NCBI GenBank assembly: GCA_937941455.1
Contig: CALDHM010000011.1
Location: 42,216-106,215, forward strand
Length of the DNA: 64,000 nt
From: an uncultured Pirellulaceae bacterium
Lineage (GTDB): Bacteria; Planctomycetota; Planctomycetia; Pirellulales; Pirellulaceae
Reading direction: 5' to 3'
Of this stretch, positions 1 to 8,513 are shown one piece after another. The notes beneath the pieces are model-generated. The model made no database searches. It was not told the origin of the DNA and saw only the letters and a program-made list of their open reading frames with translations. Position numbers and translations under genes: made by a program. The stretch's first letter is position 1. Each line of letters opens with the position of its first letter.

Positions 1-574
1 AAAGTAAAGCGGTGAATCGATCCGGCTCGACTTGCGGTCGCAAACCGAAATCGATCGACGCAGGTAATGGCCCCGTCGGTGCGATTCCCGCATATTGTTG
101 CTGGGGCGATCCAGCGGGGCAGTGAATGTAATAACCACGAAGAATTTGCCGGCGACATTTGGCCGGGATCCATCCTCGCGGCTTGATCACAAAAAACGTT
201 GTACTTTCGCCCTCGACCGGCAATTCCCAAGCACCATGTTCATCGGTACGCGTCACCAAGCGTCCGTTCGAAACAAGCACATCCGGCAACCCACGCGATC
301 GATCCGTGCGCCGGCCGGAGCCGTCGGCATCCTCGAAAACGATACCCCGCGCCAGATCGGGCACATCCCGGGACTTGGCGAACCCGTAAGGTGCAGCCGC
401 GAGCACTGCGCCACCGCAACTCATGGCCGCCAGGAAATCACGTCGTGGCCAGCTTCGCTGGCTCGTCGAGCTAATCTCGCGGTCAATCACCGAGGCAGCG
501 GCGTTGCCGTTATGGTCTGATTTGCCGAAATTCGCAGCAGTCGGCGGACGTGAGACATTCATTGCTTCGGACAT
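1..574 (-). CDS. Metallophosphoesterase, N-terminal part (runs off left edge)
   Basis: An open frame enters from the left edge and gives the first 191 residues of a larger protein. Residues 43-60 form a twin-arginine type export signal (PRRDFLAAM followed by a small-residue hydrophobic stretch), so the protein is probably exported through Tat. Residues 77-130 (GIVFEDADGSGRR, then LPDVLVSNGR and TDEHGAWELP) look like the beta-sandwich domain that precedes the catalytic domain in exported calcineurin-like phosphoesterases. The catalytic metal-binding domain itself lies outside the window. The ATG at 574 has a GGGAG ribosome site at 583-587. A different protein with a carboxypeptidase-like N-terminal beta domain is possible. 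Confidence 0.7.
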   Translation of the reverse strand, partial: MSEAMNVSRPPTAANFGKSDHNGNAAASVIDREISSTSQRSWPRRDFLAAMSCGGAVLAAAPYGFAKSRDVPDLARGIVFEDADGSGRRTDRSRGLPDVLVSNGRLVTRTDEHGAWELPVEGESTTFFVIKPRGWIPAKCRRQILRGYYIHCPAGSPQQQYAGIAPTGPLPASIDFGLRPQVEPDRFTALL

Positions 575-1143
575 TTCGGTTGCTCCCTTATCGATCAGAA
601 CGGGCGATGAGGCGGTCGGAGTGGCTCTAGTCGGGATGGTCCTGAGGGAGGTCGTCACACCTCCGTTACCATGCCAAATCAGCGATCGATTGTAACCATT
701 CGAAATCCGCTCTGTTGTCACGTTTCGATCAAGAAATCGTGAATTTTCTAATTGAACAGCACCAGTTTCAATCGATTCTGCCAGATATTGTGGATTGAAA
801 GTGGTCGAATTTAGTTACTGTCGCCAGACGGTAGATTCCCAAAATTATCGGCGTTTTGATGAGCGCGGCTACATAAACGTGGCGCTGTCCGACGAATCTG
901 CTCACTCGATTGGACGTTTTTCCAACCAAATCATCAGGCCATCGCAGGGACCGGAAGCGTCTTCAAACTTCAAGTTTTCGATTCTTCTTTTTCCGGTCAG
1001 ATGCAGCAAGAGAATGGGCTGCTCGAGATCGAGAGGTTAGTCCAAAAGCTCGAGTCGGCTGTTGCCGTCGACCCCTAAGCCGACAAAATCGAAGCGATGC
1101 ATCGCCAACGTCGAATCGGTCAGCCAATGCTGCTCGTCGTTCG
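575..1143. other. Intergenic stretch, no convincing gene
   Basis: About 570 bases between the start of the phosphoesterase gene and the end of the next minus-strand frame. The part at 690-800 is AT-rich and probably holds the phosphoesterase promoter. A plus-strand frame at 1001-1078 reads like a short coiled coil (MQQENGLLEIERLVQKLES) and stays open again after one TAA to about 1266, which may be a gene remnant. Nothing else can be supported. Confidence 0.4.
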
Positions 1144-1482
1144 TTACGCGAAAGCTTTGTTGCCGAAAAAACGTTGGTTTCCTCGTTCGATTAAGGCGTC
1201 GAAGGTCAAGATGGCGTGGCCCGCGCTTGGCTCCGAGCGAACAATCACCGTGACGACCGCTGGTTGATCCGCCCGCGACGGAGCGCTCCCACCGGCCGCA
1301 AGCCGGTCCGCGGCGGCAACCGCAGCGGCTTCATCCAGTCGAAATCTGAAAATGGCCTCGTTCGGGACCTCATCCACATTTGGCGCCACGGGAATGTTTT
1401 TCATGGCGGCCCAAAAGTCGGCCGCAGCGAGTCGGTCGAGCCGCACGCGCAAGAGGAACTCGAACGGCAACCCACGTAACAT
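1144..1482 (-). CDS. Small hypothetical protein, possibly the second half of a split gene
   Basis: A 112-residue frame I do not recognise. Its first codon (ATG at 1482) follows directly, in the same reading frame, the TAG that ends the 1483-1722 frame. It is therefore either a second translationally coupled gene or the downstream half of one protein cut by a nonsense codon. Composition is ordinary soluble protein (for example IFRFRLDEAAAVAAADRLAA) without a signal or membrane segment. It belongs to the minus-strand run headed by the TPR protein at 1770-2690. Confidence 0.4.
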   Translation of the reverse strand: MLRGLPFEFLLRVRLDRLAAADFWAAMKNIPVAPNVDEVPNEAIFRFRLDEAAAVAAADRLAAGGSAPSRADQPAVVTVIVRSEPSAGHAILTFDALIERGNQRFFGNKAFA

Positions 1483-1722
1483 CTAGCCCCCGAACTCCTC
1501 GGGTAACTCAATCGTTCGAATGTACGGTTCGATTGCTTTATCCGATTCGGGCAGTAACCCCAATTTTCGGCAATAGAGATTTTCGCGGGCCATGATCGCC
1601 AGCAATTCACTGCGCATTTGCTCGACGGCAAGATGAGCCACGGCCACCTTTCGCCCCGCTTCTGCGCGGTGGCGACTTACCAGAGCAACGGCCCATAAGA
1701 CGACAGCAACCACGAGGGCCAA
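1483..1722 (-). CDS. Small single-pass membrane protein, probably with a damaged start
   Basis: A frame of about 79 residues with an N-terminal hydrophobic helix (ALVVAVVLWAVALV) followed by a charged soluble part ending in IELPEEFGG. The only in-frame initiation codon is a TTG at 1722 without a ribosome site. An ATG at 1751 does have a good site (GGTGGGGAG, seven bases away) and lies 18 bases after the TPR stop codon, but it is in another frame and stops after 22 codons. A one-base shift near 1725-1750 would join that ATG to the membrane helix. I read this as the frameshifted N-terminus of a small inner-membrane protein; function unknown. Confidence 0.4.
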   Translation of the reverse strand: MALVVAVVLWAVALVSRHRAEAGRKVAVAHLAVEQMRSELLAIMARENLYCRKLGLLPESDKAIEPYIRTIELPEEFGG

Positions 1723-1769
1723 CCAAAATAGGGTTGCAATGCTAACTTCATAGGATTCTCCCCACCGTG

Positions 1770-2690
1770 CTACTTGCTTTTGCCGAGTCGCTCAAGTTCA
1801 ACCTCTGCCGCGATGTAGCCGAACGCGGCTTTAGCCGATCCGCGAACCAAACGCTCGAAAATGCCCCGCGCCCGCGCGACGTCCCCTTGCATCAGGTACC
1901 AATGCCCTACGCCGAAGCCATAGGTCGCGAGTTCCACCTCGTGGGCGGCAGCGCTGTTTTGAGACCGGCCCGAATCATCAGTCTTGCTCAAGTCGGGGAG
2001 CAAATCTGCGGGCTGCAGCAATCCGCGATACATCAGGAGACGACGGTGATAAGCATGATTTTCGATAATTTTCCAAGCGGGCGTGACGGTTGAGATCAAA
2101 TGTTCGGCTTCGTCCCGCTGGCCGAGGCGGCACAAGGTCATGTATTGCCAATCTAACACCGCGACACGCATGTCGTCGTTACTCGCCGCTTGCCAGCACC
2201 GATCGTAGGCATCGCGAGCCTTGTTGAAATCACCCGTGAGGAAGTAGGCCAGCCCCAAGTGATACCAGATATTCGCGTGCAATGTGCTGGTGGGAATTCC
2301 GGCAGCGTTCGGCTGCCCATCGGGCTCGATTTGATCCGCCGTTCCCTCGATCAGTTGGGCAGCCGCCTCGAGATCGGCGATCGCGCGGTCGAACCGACGC
2401 AGGGTGATCCAGCGGTGTCCACGATGCCGCAGAAAGCGAGCGTCCTTTGGAAAACGCTCGCGGCCTTGCGTGAACGTTTCGATGGCCTCATCGTAAAGTC
2501 CCAGATAGGCTTGCCGCCGACCGACCCAGATCCAGTGATCGGGATTGTCCGGTTCCGCATCGCGTCGCTGGACTGCCTCGAGCAGATCGCTTTCGGGGTC
2601 GCTGCCGGTGGTTTGCCACCCGCCGACTGTCGGGCTTGGTAGGAGCGTCGCGGCGATAAGGCACGACACGAAGCGCCGGAAAAATGGCAT
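1770..2690 (-). CDS. Exported tetratricopeptide-repeat protein
   Basis: A 306-residue protein with an N-terminal export signal (MPFFRRFVSCLIAATLL). Helical repeat units of TPR type follow: DHWIWVGRRQAYLGLYDEAIETFTQG, then a unit around RFDRAIADLEAA, then IWYHLGLAYFLTGDFNKARDAYDRC, and a final one around WYLMQGDVARARGIFERLV. It is probably a periplasmic scaffold; no catalytic motif is visible. I chose ATG 2690 because GAGGAAC sits at the right distance; ATGs at 2711 and 2705 lack a site and would extend the signal by seven residues. Two small frames follow it in the same direction. Confidence 0.7.
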   Translation of the reverse strand: MPFFRRFVSCLIAATLLPSPTVGGWQTTGSDPESDLLEAVQRRDAEPDNPDHWIWVGRRQAYLGLYDEAIETFTQGRERFPKDARFLRHRGHRWITLRRFDRAIADLEAAAQLIEGTADQIEPDGQPNAAGIPTSTLHANIWYHLGLAYFLTGDFNKARDAYDRCWQAASNDDMRVAVLDWQYMTLCRLGQRDEAEHLISTVTPAWKIIENHAYHRRLLMYRGLLQPADLLPDLSKTDDSGRSQNSAAAHEVELATYGFGVGHWYLMQGDVARARGIFERLVRGSAKAAFGYIAAEVELERLGKSK

Positions 2691-2772
2691 CGAAGTTCCT
2701 CGCATGAACATGTGATGGGACTCGCGCTATTTTAACGGCCAACAAGCGGCGCGTTCGATCAGAGTGGCGTCG

Positions 2773-3717
2773 TCAAGCGGCCCGCTGTTCGCCGGCTTTT
2801 TTAGTTTGCCGCACCGGCTTTTCTTTCCATCGCTTGTGTAGCCACCAGTACTGTTCCCGATCGTTGTGGATCGCCTCGGCCATCCGGTCGTTGTACCACT
2901 GAGTCAAACTCGTGACGTCGCGTAAATCCGCCGGCAGGTCGAATGGGTCGGCGATGCCGGTGCAACCGATCTCAAAATGGAAGGGGCGAGTGGCATGTTT
3001 GCAATAGCTGACCATCATCGGCGCGTTGCCGCTCAGCGTAAACAGCGCGATCGCCTTGTGACACGATGCCGGACGTCCCAAGAAGTTGATCCAGCAGCCC
3101 TTGGTTCCTGCGTGTTGATCCCCCAGCAAACTCAGAATTTTGCCCTGCGAAATTTGGTGCTGCACCGCGGTGGCACTCCCGTCCTTCGGCAACAAAAACT
3201 GACCATTTTTTTCACGAAATTGATTGATGAAGCGATCGAGGTAGGGATTGTCGAGTGTCCGGGCTACCGAGTAACTGCCCATGCCGAGCAACCCCAAGAC
3301 GTAGCCGCCCATTTCGAAGTTGCCGAAGTGTCCGGAGACGACCACCAAGGGGCGATAGTCAATCAGCCGCTCGGTCATGCGCTGCTCATCGCGAATCCAA
3401 ACGTAACGTTGCCAATTGGTCTCGTGCACTTTGCGCGGTACCAGAATCACCTCAATCACCATCATCGCCAGGTGATACCACATGCTGCGGGAGATATCTT
3501 GCAGCTCACGCGGGGTCAATTCGGGATAAACGGCTAGAAGATTTTCCGAAATCACCTTGCGGCGAAATTTGATAACATCGGCCGCTAGCCAGGCCATGAA
3601 GCGGGCCAACGCGGCTGCTTGCTCGATGGTCAACACTTGAATCAAGCAAATTACGGTTCGCGCAGCCGCGTACTCGACGAACCATCGCAGTCTCTCGCGA
3701 GATATTTGCCGAAACAT
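2773..3717 (-). CDS. Lipid A biosynthesis acyltransferase (LpxL/HtrB family)
   Basis: A 314-residue membrane-associated acyltransferase expected to transfer a secondary acyl chain from acyl-ACP to the lipid A precursor at the inner membrane. The N-terminal region is hydrophobic (RTVICLIQVL). The hallmark HX4E motif is present as SGHFGNFEMGG, and LLGDQHAGTKG resembles the conserved GDQ segment of the family. The frame stays open for another 117 codons upstream, but that part is basic, Cys-rich and not family-like, so ATG 3717 is taken as the start although its ribosome site is weak. It fits with lpxA, lpxC and lptB elsewhere in the window. The exact acyl position modified cannot be told. Confidence 0.85.
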   Translation of the reverse strand: MFRQISRERLRWFVEYAAARTVICLIQVLTIEQAAALARFMAWLAADVIKFRRKVISENLLAVYPELTPRELQDISRSMWYHLAMMVIEVILVPRKVHETNWQRYVWIRDEQRMTERLIDYRPLVVVSGHFGNFEMGGYVLGLLGMGSYSVARTLDNPYLDRFINQFREKNGQFLLPKDGSATAVQHQISQGKILSLLGDQHAGTKGCWINFLGRPASCHKAIALFTLSGNAPMMVSYCKHATRPFHFEIGCTGIADPFDLPADLRDVTSLTQWYNDRMAEAIHNDREQYWWLHKRWKEKPVRQTKKAGEQRAA

Positions 3718-4250
3718 TCCGGTCAGCGGATTCTTGAGAACTCGGAAACGTGATGGGGAAACACAAAGGCCAACGGCGGCTGAGCAAGCGGCCTTGCACT
3801 TCTCTGCCGTGCACGATTCGCTGCGGCCATTGTGCCAGGTCGGCAGTATTCCCGAAATATCAGTTTTTTTGGAAAATCCGAGCGCGGAGCAACAGCACAT
3901 CAATGTCGAACCGTTTCGTCCCTGCGAACTTCGCTGGGGGAACTTTATGGCCGACGTGAGATTCGCGCGCGAGCCAGGCTTTGTTCCCAAACGATTATTC
4001 GGTATGGCAGCGGTAGCGCGCCGGCCCTCCAGTGTTAGGTCGGACTTTGTTCCAAAACGATTGCCCATAGAAGCTTACCCGGTACGCGTTAGCGTCCGGT
4101 TTTTGCGAAAACCGCGGGCTAGAGCCCTGCGGCTGACAGCTTTTAGGATAAAGCTTAGCTATTTCATCTCTCGCGTATCGCGACGAGATCGCCAGGATAA
4201 AGGCAAAGTCAACCGGTGGCTTCGCTGCCCGTCTGGCTCGCTCGCTTGGC
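3718..4250. other. Intergenic stretch with a short direct repeat and a hairpin repeat
   Basis: About 530 bases between ndk and the acyltransferase, both on the minus strand. It contains an 18-base direct repeat with one mismatch (CTTTGTTCCCAAACGATT at 3979-3996 and again at 4045-4062) and the hairpin-bearing repeat at 4081-4139. The upstream extension of the acyltransferase frame crosses it, but its translation looks non-coding. It probably holds the acyltransferase promoter. Confidence 0.4.
4081..4139. repeat. Dispersed repeat, family B, with hairpin
   Basis: Contains CGCGTTAGCGTCCGG, a perfect seven-base hairpin (CGGTTTT 4097-4103, loop TGCG, AAAACCG 4108-4114) and CTAGAGCCCTGCGGCTGAC. The same pieces recur at 12767-12797 (inverted, CGGACGCTAGAGCG) and 12899-12916 (CTGCGGCTGACGTGG). 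Both sites are intergenic. Repeats with a CGGACGCTAGCG core are typical of planctomycete intergenic DNA, from memory. Confidence 0.5.
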
Positions 4251-4715
4251 CTACTCGTCGCTGGCTCGGAACCAGGGGGTCAGGCAGGGCGTATAACCCA
4301 CCAACTCATCAGTCTTGAAATAAAGATTGATTTCGCGGCTCGCCGCCTCCGGACTGTCCGAGGCGTGTACCAGATTCATTTGGCGGCTACTGCTGAAATC
4401 GCCGCGGATCGTGCCGGGCGCCGCTTGCAAACCGTTCGTCTTCCCGAGCATCTCCCGAACGACTCGGATTGCGTCGAGCCCTTCCAGGACCATCGCCACG
4501 ATGGGTGCGGCCGTGATGAACGACTCGAGGGCGGGGTAAAACGGCTTAGAAACGTGCTCGGCATAATGCTGCTTGGCCAATTCCGGGGTGACTCGCATCA
4601 TTTTCATGCCGACGATCGTCAACGCCTTGTCTTCGAAGCGGGAAATGACGCGGCCGATCAGGCGGCGTTCGACACAGTCGGGCTTGAGCAGTATTAGAGT
4701 GCGTTCCATGGTCAT
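4251..4715 (-). CDS. ndk: Nucleoside diphosphate kinase
   Basis: A 154-residue enzyme that moves the gamma phosphate from ATP to other nucleoside diphosphates through a phospho-histidine. The start ERTLILLKPDCVERRLIGRV is the conserved first strand and helix. The active-site histidine lies in NLVHASDS, where most members have NxxHGSDS, so glycine is replaced by alanine. GTIRGDF and the C-terminal REINLYF segment are also conserved. Length is slightly above the usual 140-150. Translation may begin at 4715 or at the second ATG (4709). A TGCTAGAAT extended -10 lies upstream. Confidence 0.95.
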   Translation of the reverse strand: MTMERTLILLKPDCVERRLIGRVISRFEDKALTIVGMKMMRVTPELAKQHYAEHVSKPFYPALESFITAAPIVAMVLEGLDAIRVVREMLGKTNGLQAAPGTIRGDFSSSRQMNLVHASDSPEAASREINLYFKTDELVGYTPCLTPWFRASDE

Positions 4716-4758
4716 GGGTCAAATGGTCAAAGTGGTGAATCGTCTGTAAAAACTGCGG

Positions 4759-4798
4759 ATTCTAGCAGAGATTTCCCCCTTTCGAAAAGGCGGGGGAT
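4759..4798 (-). promoter_or_regulatory. Candidate ndk promoter next to a hairpin
   Basis: Reading the minus strand, TGCTAGAAT (4767-4759) is an extended -10 element about 45 bases before the ndk start. No good -35 is seen. Just upstream, 4773-4798 contains an imperfect hairpin (CCCCCTTT, loop, AAGGCGGGGG). The hairpin could be an operator or chance; the region also lies upstream of the divergent korA. Confidence 0.3.
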
Positions 4799-4960
4799 GT
4801 GCGAAAATCTCAGGCTTTCTGGCGTTGCTCTGGTTCGCTCGACGCTCAAGCGCAAGCGGCTCTACCAATGTCTCTGAACTCGTTCACGATCGGTAACCAA
4901 GCCCTCGCGGGACAAATGGACGCCATTTAATTTCTTTATTTTTTTGGTTAGTGAGCCGCT

Positions 4961-6835
4961 ATGTCGTCCACTTCGACGTCGCCCGAGCTAATGGAATTCT
5001 TGGACTCCAGCAAACCTCGTCAAGCTATCTCCGGAGTCACTGTCCGCCTGGTCGGCGATTCGGGCGATGGAATGCAACTGCTGGGAACCCAATTGACCAA
5101 CGTGTCGGCCCTTGCGGGTAACGACGTCGCAACCTTTCCAGATTTTCCGGCTGAAATTCGCGCCCCGCGAGGTACCCGAGCCGGAGTCAGCGGCTACCAA
5201 GTCCACTTTGCATCGGAAGAGATTTTCACTCCCGGTGACGGCCTCGATGCCCTGGTTGCGATGAACCCGGCGGCACTCGTGACGAACATCGGCGATTTGA
5301 AGCCAGCCGGCTATCTCATTCTCAACCGTGACAGCTTCGACGCGAAAGACCTGAAACTGGCGAAGCTGGACCAAGACCCACGCCAAGGCGATCGGCTGAA
5401 GCCCTATCACGTCATCGAGGTGCCGATGACCACCCTGACCAGGACCGCCGTCGAGGGGACCGGCCTGTCGGTCAAAGAAGCGGATCAATGCAAGAACTTC
5501 TTCGCCATGGGCTTGGTGTTTTGGCTCTACGGCCGCGACTATCGGCCGACACTCCGCTTCATCGAGGCGAAATTCAAGCATCTCCCGGCGGTTGCTGAGG
5601 CCAACCGCCGCGCTTTGACTGCCGGGTGGAATTACGGCGAAACGACGGAGCATTTCGCCTCGACGTACCAGGTTGCCCCGGCGCGACTGCAACTTGGGAC
5701 CTATAAAAACGTGATGGGAAACCAAGCTCTGGCCTGGGGCTTGATGGCCGCTGCTGAATTGAGCGGCAAGGAACTCTTTGTTGGTGCTTACCCCATCACC
5801 CCGGCCAGTGATGTGTTGCACGAGCTGAGTCGGTACAAACATTTCGGCGTACGCACGTTTCAAGCCGAAGATGAAATCGCCGCCGTCTGCTCGGCGATCG
5901 GCGTGTCCTTCGGGGGCGGCATGGGGGTGACGGTCAGCAGCGGGCCAGGCATCGCGCTGAAGACCGAGGGGATGGGGTTGGCGGTAATGCTGGAACTGCC
6001 CCTTTTAGTTCTTAACATTCAAAGGGGGGGGCCCAGCACCGGACTCCCCACCAAAACGGAACAGGCCGATCTGCTTATGGCGATGTTCGGCCGCAACGGC
6101 GAAGCCCCGCTCCCCATCATCGCCGCTCGAAGCCCGGCCGATTGCTTCGATGCCGCGATCGAGGCTTGGCGGATCGCGACCCGACTCATGACTCCCGTGG
6201 TCTTGCTCTCCGATGGCTACATTGCCAACGGTGCGGAGCCGTGGCGGATTCCCGACTTGAGCAAATTACCCAAGATCGAAATTCGGCATCCCGCGGCTCA
6301 ATCCAGCGGCGAGCCGTTCCGGCCTTATCTCCGTGACGAATACTTGTCTCGGCCTTGGGCTGTCCCCGGCACTTCTGGCTTGATGCATCGGATCGGAGGA
6401 CTTGAAAAAGAGGATGTCACAGGAAACATCAGCTACGACCCGAAAAATCACCAACATATGGTCAACACGCGAGCGCAAAAGGTGGCCAACGCCAGCCAAT
6501 TGATCGATCCCGTTCAAGTGACGGGCGACGACTCGGGCCTACTCGTGTTGAGCTGGGGAGGAACCTACGGAGCGTGTTACACGGCAACCGTGCGGGCGCG
6601 AGCCCAAGGCAAACGAGTAGGCCATGCACACCTCCGCTGGCTCAATCCATTCCCCGCGAATTTGGGTGAAATCCTCAAACGCTACCAACGCGTACTCATC
6701 CCCGAACTCAATACAGGACAACTGCGGTTCTTGATCGACGCCAAGTTCCGAACCGGTGCCATCGGCTTGAACAAAGTCCAGGGGAAACCGTTTACTGTGT
6801 CTGAACTCGTCGACGAAATCCTCCGGCTCGCTTGA
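4961..6835 (+). CDS. korA: 2-oxoacid:ferredoxin oxidoreductase, fused gamma-alpha subunit
   Basis: A 624-residue subunit of a CoA-dependent 2-oxoacid (probably 2-oxoglutarate) oxidoreductase that passes electrons to ferredoxin. Residues about 22-215 form the gamma domain (VRLVGDSGDGMQLLGTQL; FPDFPAEIRAP). Residues about 245-620 form the alpha part, with AYPITPASDVLHELS, the FQAEDEIAA segment and RGGPSTGLPTKTEQADL. Length and domain order match KorA-type proteins of aerobic bacteria. korB follows after 32 bases, so the two are co-transcribed. No ferredoxin gene is adjacent; the double-CDGSH protein is the only nearby iron-sulfur protein. Substrate preference cannot be read from sequence alone. 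Confidence 0.92.
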   Translation: MSSTSTSPELMEFLDSSKPRQAISGVTVRLVGDSGDGMQLLGTQLTNVSALAGNDVATFPDFPAEIRAPRGTRAGVSGYQVHFASEEIFTPGDGLDALVAMNPAALVTNIGDLKPAGYLILNRDSFDAKDLKLAKLDQDPRQGDRLKPYHVIEVPMTTLTRTAVEGTGLSVKEADQCKNFFAMGLVFWLYGRDYRPTLRFIEAKFKHLPAVAEANRRALTAGWNYGETTEHFASTYQVAPARLQLGTYKNVMGNQALAWGLMAAAELSGKELFVGAYPITPASDVLHELSRYKHFGVRTFQAEDEIAAVCSAIGVSFGGGMGVTVSSGPGIALKTEGMGLAVMLELPLLVLNIQRGGPSTGLPTKTEQADLLMAMFGRNGEAPLPIIAARSPADCFDAAIEAWRIATRLMTPVVLLSDGYIANGAEPWRIPDLSKLPKIEIRHPAAQSSGEPFRPYLRDEYLSRPWAVPGTSGLMHRIGGLEKEDVTGNISYDPKNHQHMVNTRAQKVANASQLIDPVQVTGDDSGLLVLSWGGTYGACYTATVRARAQGKRVGHAHLRWLNPFPANLGEILKRYQRVLIPELNTGQLRFLIDAKFRTGAIGLNKVQGKPFTVSELVDEILRLA

Positions 6836-6867
6836 CTCTACATCCGCGATAATCTCGAAGGCAATCT

Positions 6868-7881
6868 ATGTCCACCGATCTACCCGTACTCACCGCAAAT
6901 GATTTCACGTCAGACCAAGACGTCCGCTGGTGCCCCGGCTGCGGAGATTATTCCATCTTGGCTCAAATGAAGAAAATCCTCCCGACGCTGGGAATCCCCC
7001 CCCATCAAACTGTGTTCATTTCAGGAATCGGTTGCTCCAGTCGTTTCCCGTACTACGTCAACACATACGGGCTGCACAGTATCCACGGCCGCGCTCCGGC
7101 GTTCGCCACGGGATTGAAAATGACGCGCCCCGAACTTAGCGTGTGGGTGATCACCGGTGACGGGGATGCCCTCAGCATCGGGGGCAACCACTTCATTCAC
7201 CTGATGCGGCGCAATGTCGATTTGAATATCATCCTGTTCAACAACAGCATTTACGGTTTGACCAAGGGGCAATATTCTCCCACCTCGCCGCTCGGCAAGG
7301 TGACCAAGAGCACACCGATGGGCTCGCTCGACTTCCCTCTCAATCCCATCTCCGTCGCTCTGGCTGCAGAGGCCACCTTCGTAGCACGGTCGGTCGATAC
7401 CAATATCAAACATCTCGGCGAGGTTCTGCTGAGGGCTGCACGGCACAAAGGGACGTCATTCGTCGAGGTCTACCAGAATTGCAACGTCTTCAACGATGGA
7501 GCTTGGGATTACGCGAAAGATAAGGCGGTCCGTGAGGAAAATACGATCGAACTCGAACACGGTAAGCCGCTGGTTTTCGCGGGGGGCAAAAAAGGCATCC
7601 GCTTGAACGGCTTCGAGCCCGAGATCGTCAACCTGGATGGCCGCGTTTCCCAAGACGACTTGCTGTTTCATGATGAACGGGCGCATTCGCCGACCCTGGC
7701 TTATCTCTTGAGTCGTATGCGGTACCCTGAATTTCCGGAGCCGATCGGCGTATTTCGCGCCGTCGAGCGTCCAACCTACGACTACCTGGTCAACCATCAG
7801 ATCGAACAGGCTCGTGTGCAGCGCGGTGTCGGTGACTTGCAAAAATTCCTCGCCGCGGGCGATACCTGGACAGTCACGTAG
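6868..7881 (+). CDS. korB: 2-oxoacid:ferredoxin oxidoreductase, beta subunit
   Basis: A 337-residue thiamine-diphosphate-binding partner of KorA. The N-terminal RWCPGCGDYSIL and IGCSSRFPYY segments carry the cysteines characteristic of KorB-type subunits. The thiamine diphosphate/Mg motif is ITGDGDALSIGGNHFIHLMR with the downstream NNSIYGLTKGQYSPTS segment. With KorA it would oxidatively decarboxylate a 2-oxoacid to acyl-CoA and reduce ferredoxin, replacing or bypassing the NAD-linked 2-oxoglutarate dehydrogenase. A C-terminal extension after about residue 215 is usual for this subfamily. Confidence 0.93.
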   Translation: MSTDLPVLTANDFTSDQDVRWCPGCGDYSILAQMKKILPTLGIPPHQTVFISGIGCSSRFPYYVNTYGLHSIHGRAPAFATGLKMTRPELSVWVITGDGDALSIGGNHFIHLMRRNVDLNIILFNNSIYGLTKGQYSPTSPLGKVTKSTPMGSLDFPLNPISVALAAEATFVARSVDTNIKHLGEVLLRAARHKGTSFVEVYQNCNVFNDGAWDYAKDKAVREENTIELEHGKPLVFAGGKKGIRLNGFEPEIVNLDGRVSQDDLLFHDERAHSPTLAYLLSRMRYPEFPEPIGVFRAVERPTYDYLVNHQIEQARVQRGVGDLQKFLAAGDTWTVT

Positions 7882-8176
7882 CTGTCACGGCGTTTCGCTT
7901 CTGGCTCGTTGAATTATCGGATGGCTCGCAAATTTCCAAGGCCAAACCAACGACGAGCGATCCGAATGCCTTGGCGATGCCCGAGAATTAAGTTATTTTG
8001 AAGAAGGCTGTAGTGTGCGCGAGGGGATCGATGAAAAATTTCCCCCGGCGGGCCGAGAGCGTCCTGCGGTCGGCCCAAAAACGTCGAAGGCATTCGTCGA
8101 TCTTTCAATTTGGCCAGCCGCAGTTCCGGCAACAAAAACCGAAGGAATCATTTCAATAATTTGCAGGAGAATTTCC

Positions 8177-8449
8177 ATGGATCTACCACGCGTTGCGGCG
8201 ACGTGCCCAGCAAAGATCGAGTTAGAAGGTGGGAAGAATTACGCATACTGCACGTGCGGGTTATCCGCGAAGCAACCCTTCTGCGACGGTGCTCACAAAG
8301 GAACCGAGTTCCGCCCGACCTTGTTTACGGTCCCCGAGGGAAAGACGGCATACCTTTGCCAATGCAAAAAAACCGGTAATGCCCCGTACTGCGATGGTTC
8401 CCACAAACAAATTCCGCAAAACCCCCAAGTTGCGCCGGAAATTGCCTGA
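8177..8449 (+). CDS. Double CDGSH iron-sulfur domain protein
   Basis: A 90-residue protein with two CDGSH-type 2Fe-2S motifs: CTCGLSAKQPFCDGAH near residues 24-39 and CQCKKTGNAPYCDGSH near 61-76. Each has the three-cysteine, one-histidine pattern of the mitoNEET-like fold, so one chain can build a tandem two-cluster unit. ATG 8177 is chosen because AGGAG lies seven bases before it; the frame is open further upstream but without a site. It probably acts as an electron or cluster carrier. It follows korAB by about 300 bases in the same direction, so a link to that redox system is possible but unproven. Confidence 0.88.
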   Translation: MDLPRVAATCPAKIELEGGKNYAYCTCGLSAKQPFCDGAHKGTEFRPTLFTVPEGKTAYLCQCKKTGNAPYCDGSHKQIPQNPQVAPEIA

Positions 8450-8513
8450 CGCGATTTTCATGAGACAATCGCTGCAGGGGGCCGAGTCCCTGGGTGGCGT
8501 GTGATCAGTACCT

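Noticed and set aside
795..1266. Plus-strand frames that could be a small gene
   Set aside because: They are interrupted by stops and overlap the minus-strand frame; only a coiled-coil-like 25-residue piece is readable, too little to call a gene.
3718..4068. N-terminal extension of the LpxL-like acyltransferase
   Set aside because: The 117 extra residues are basic and Cys-rich, contain the direct repeats noted above, and precede a normal family N-terminus.
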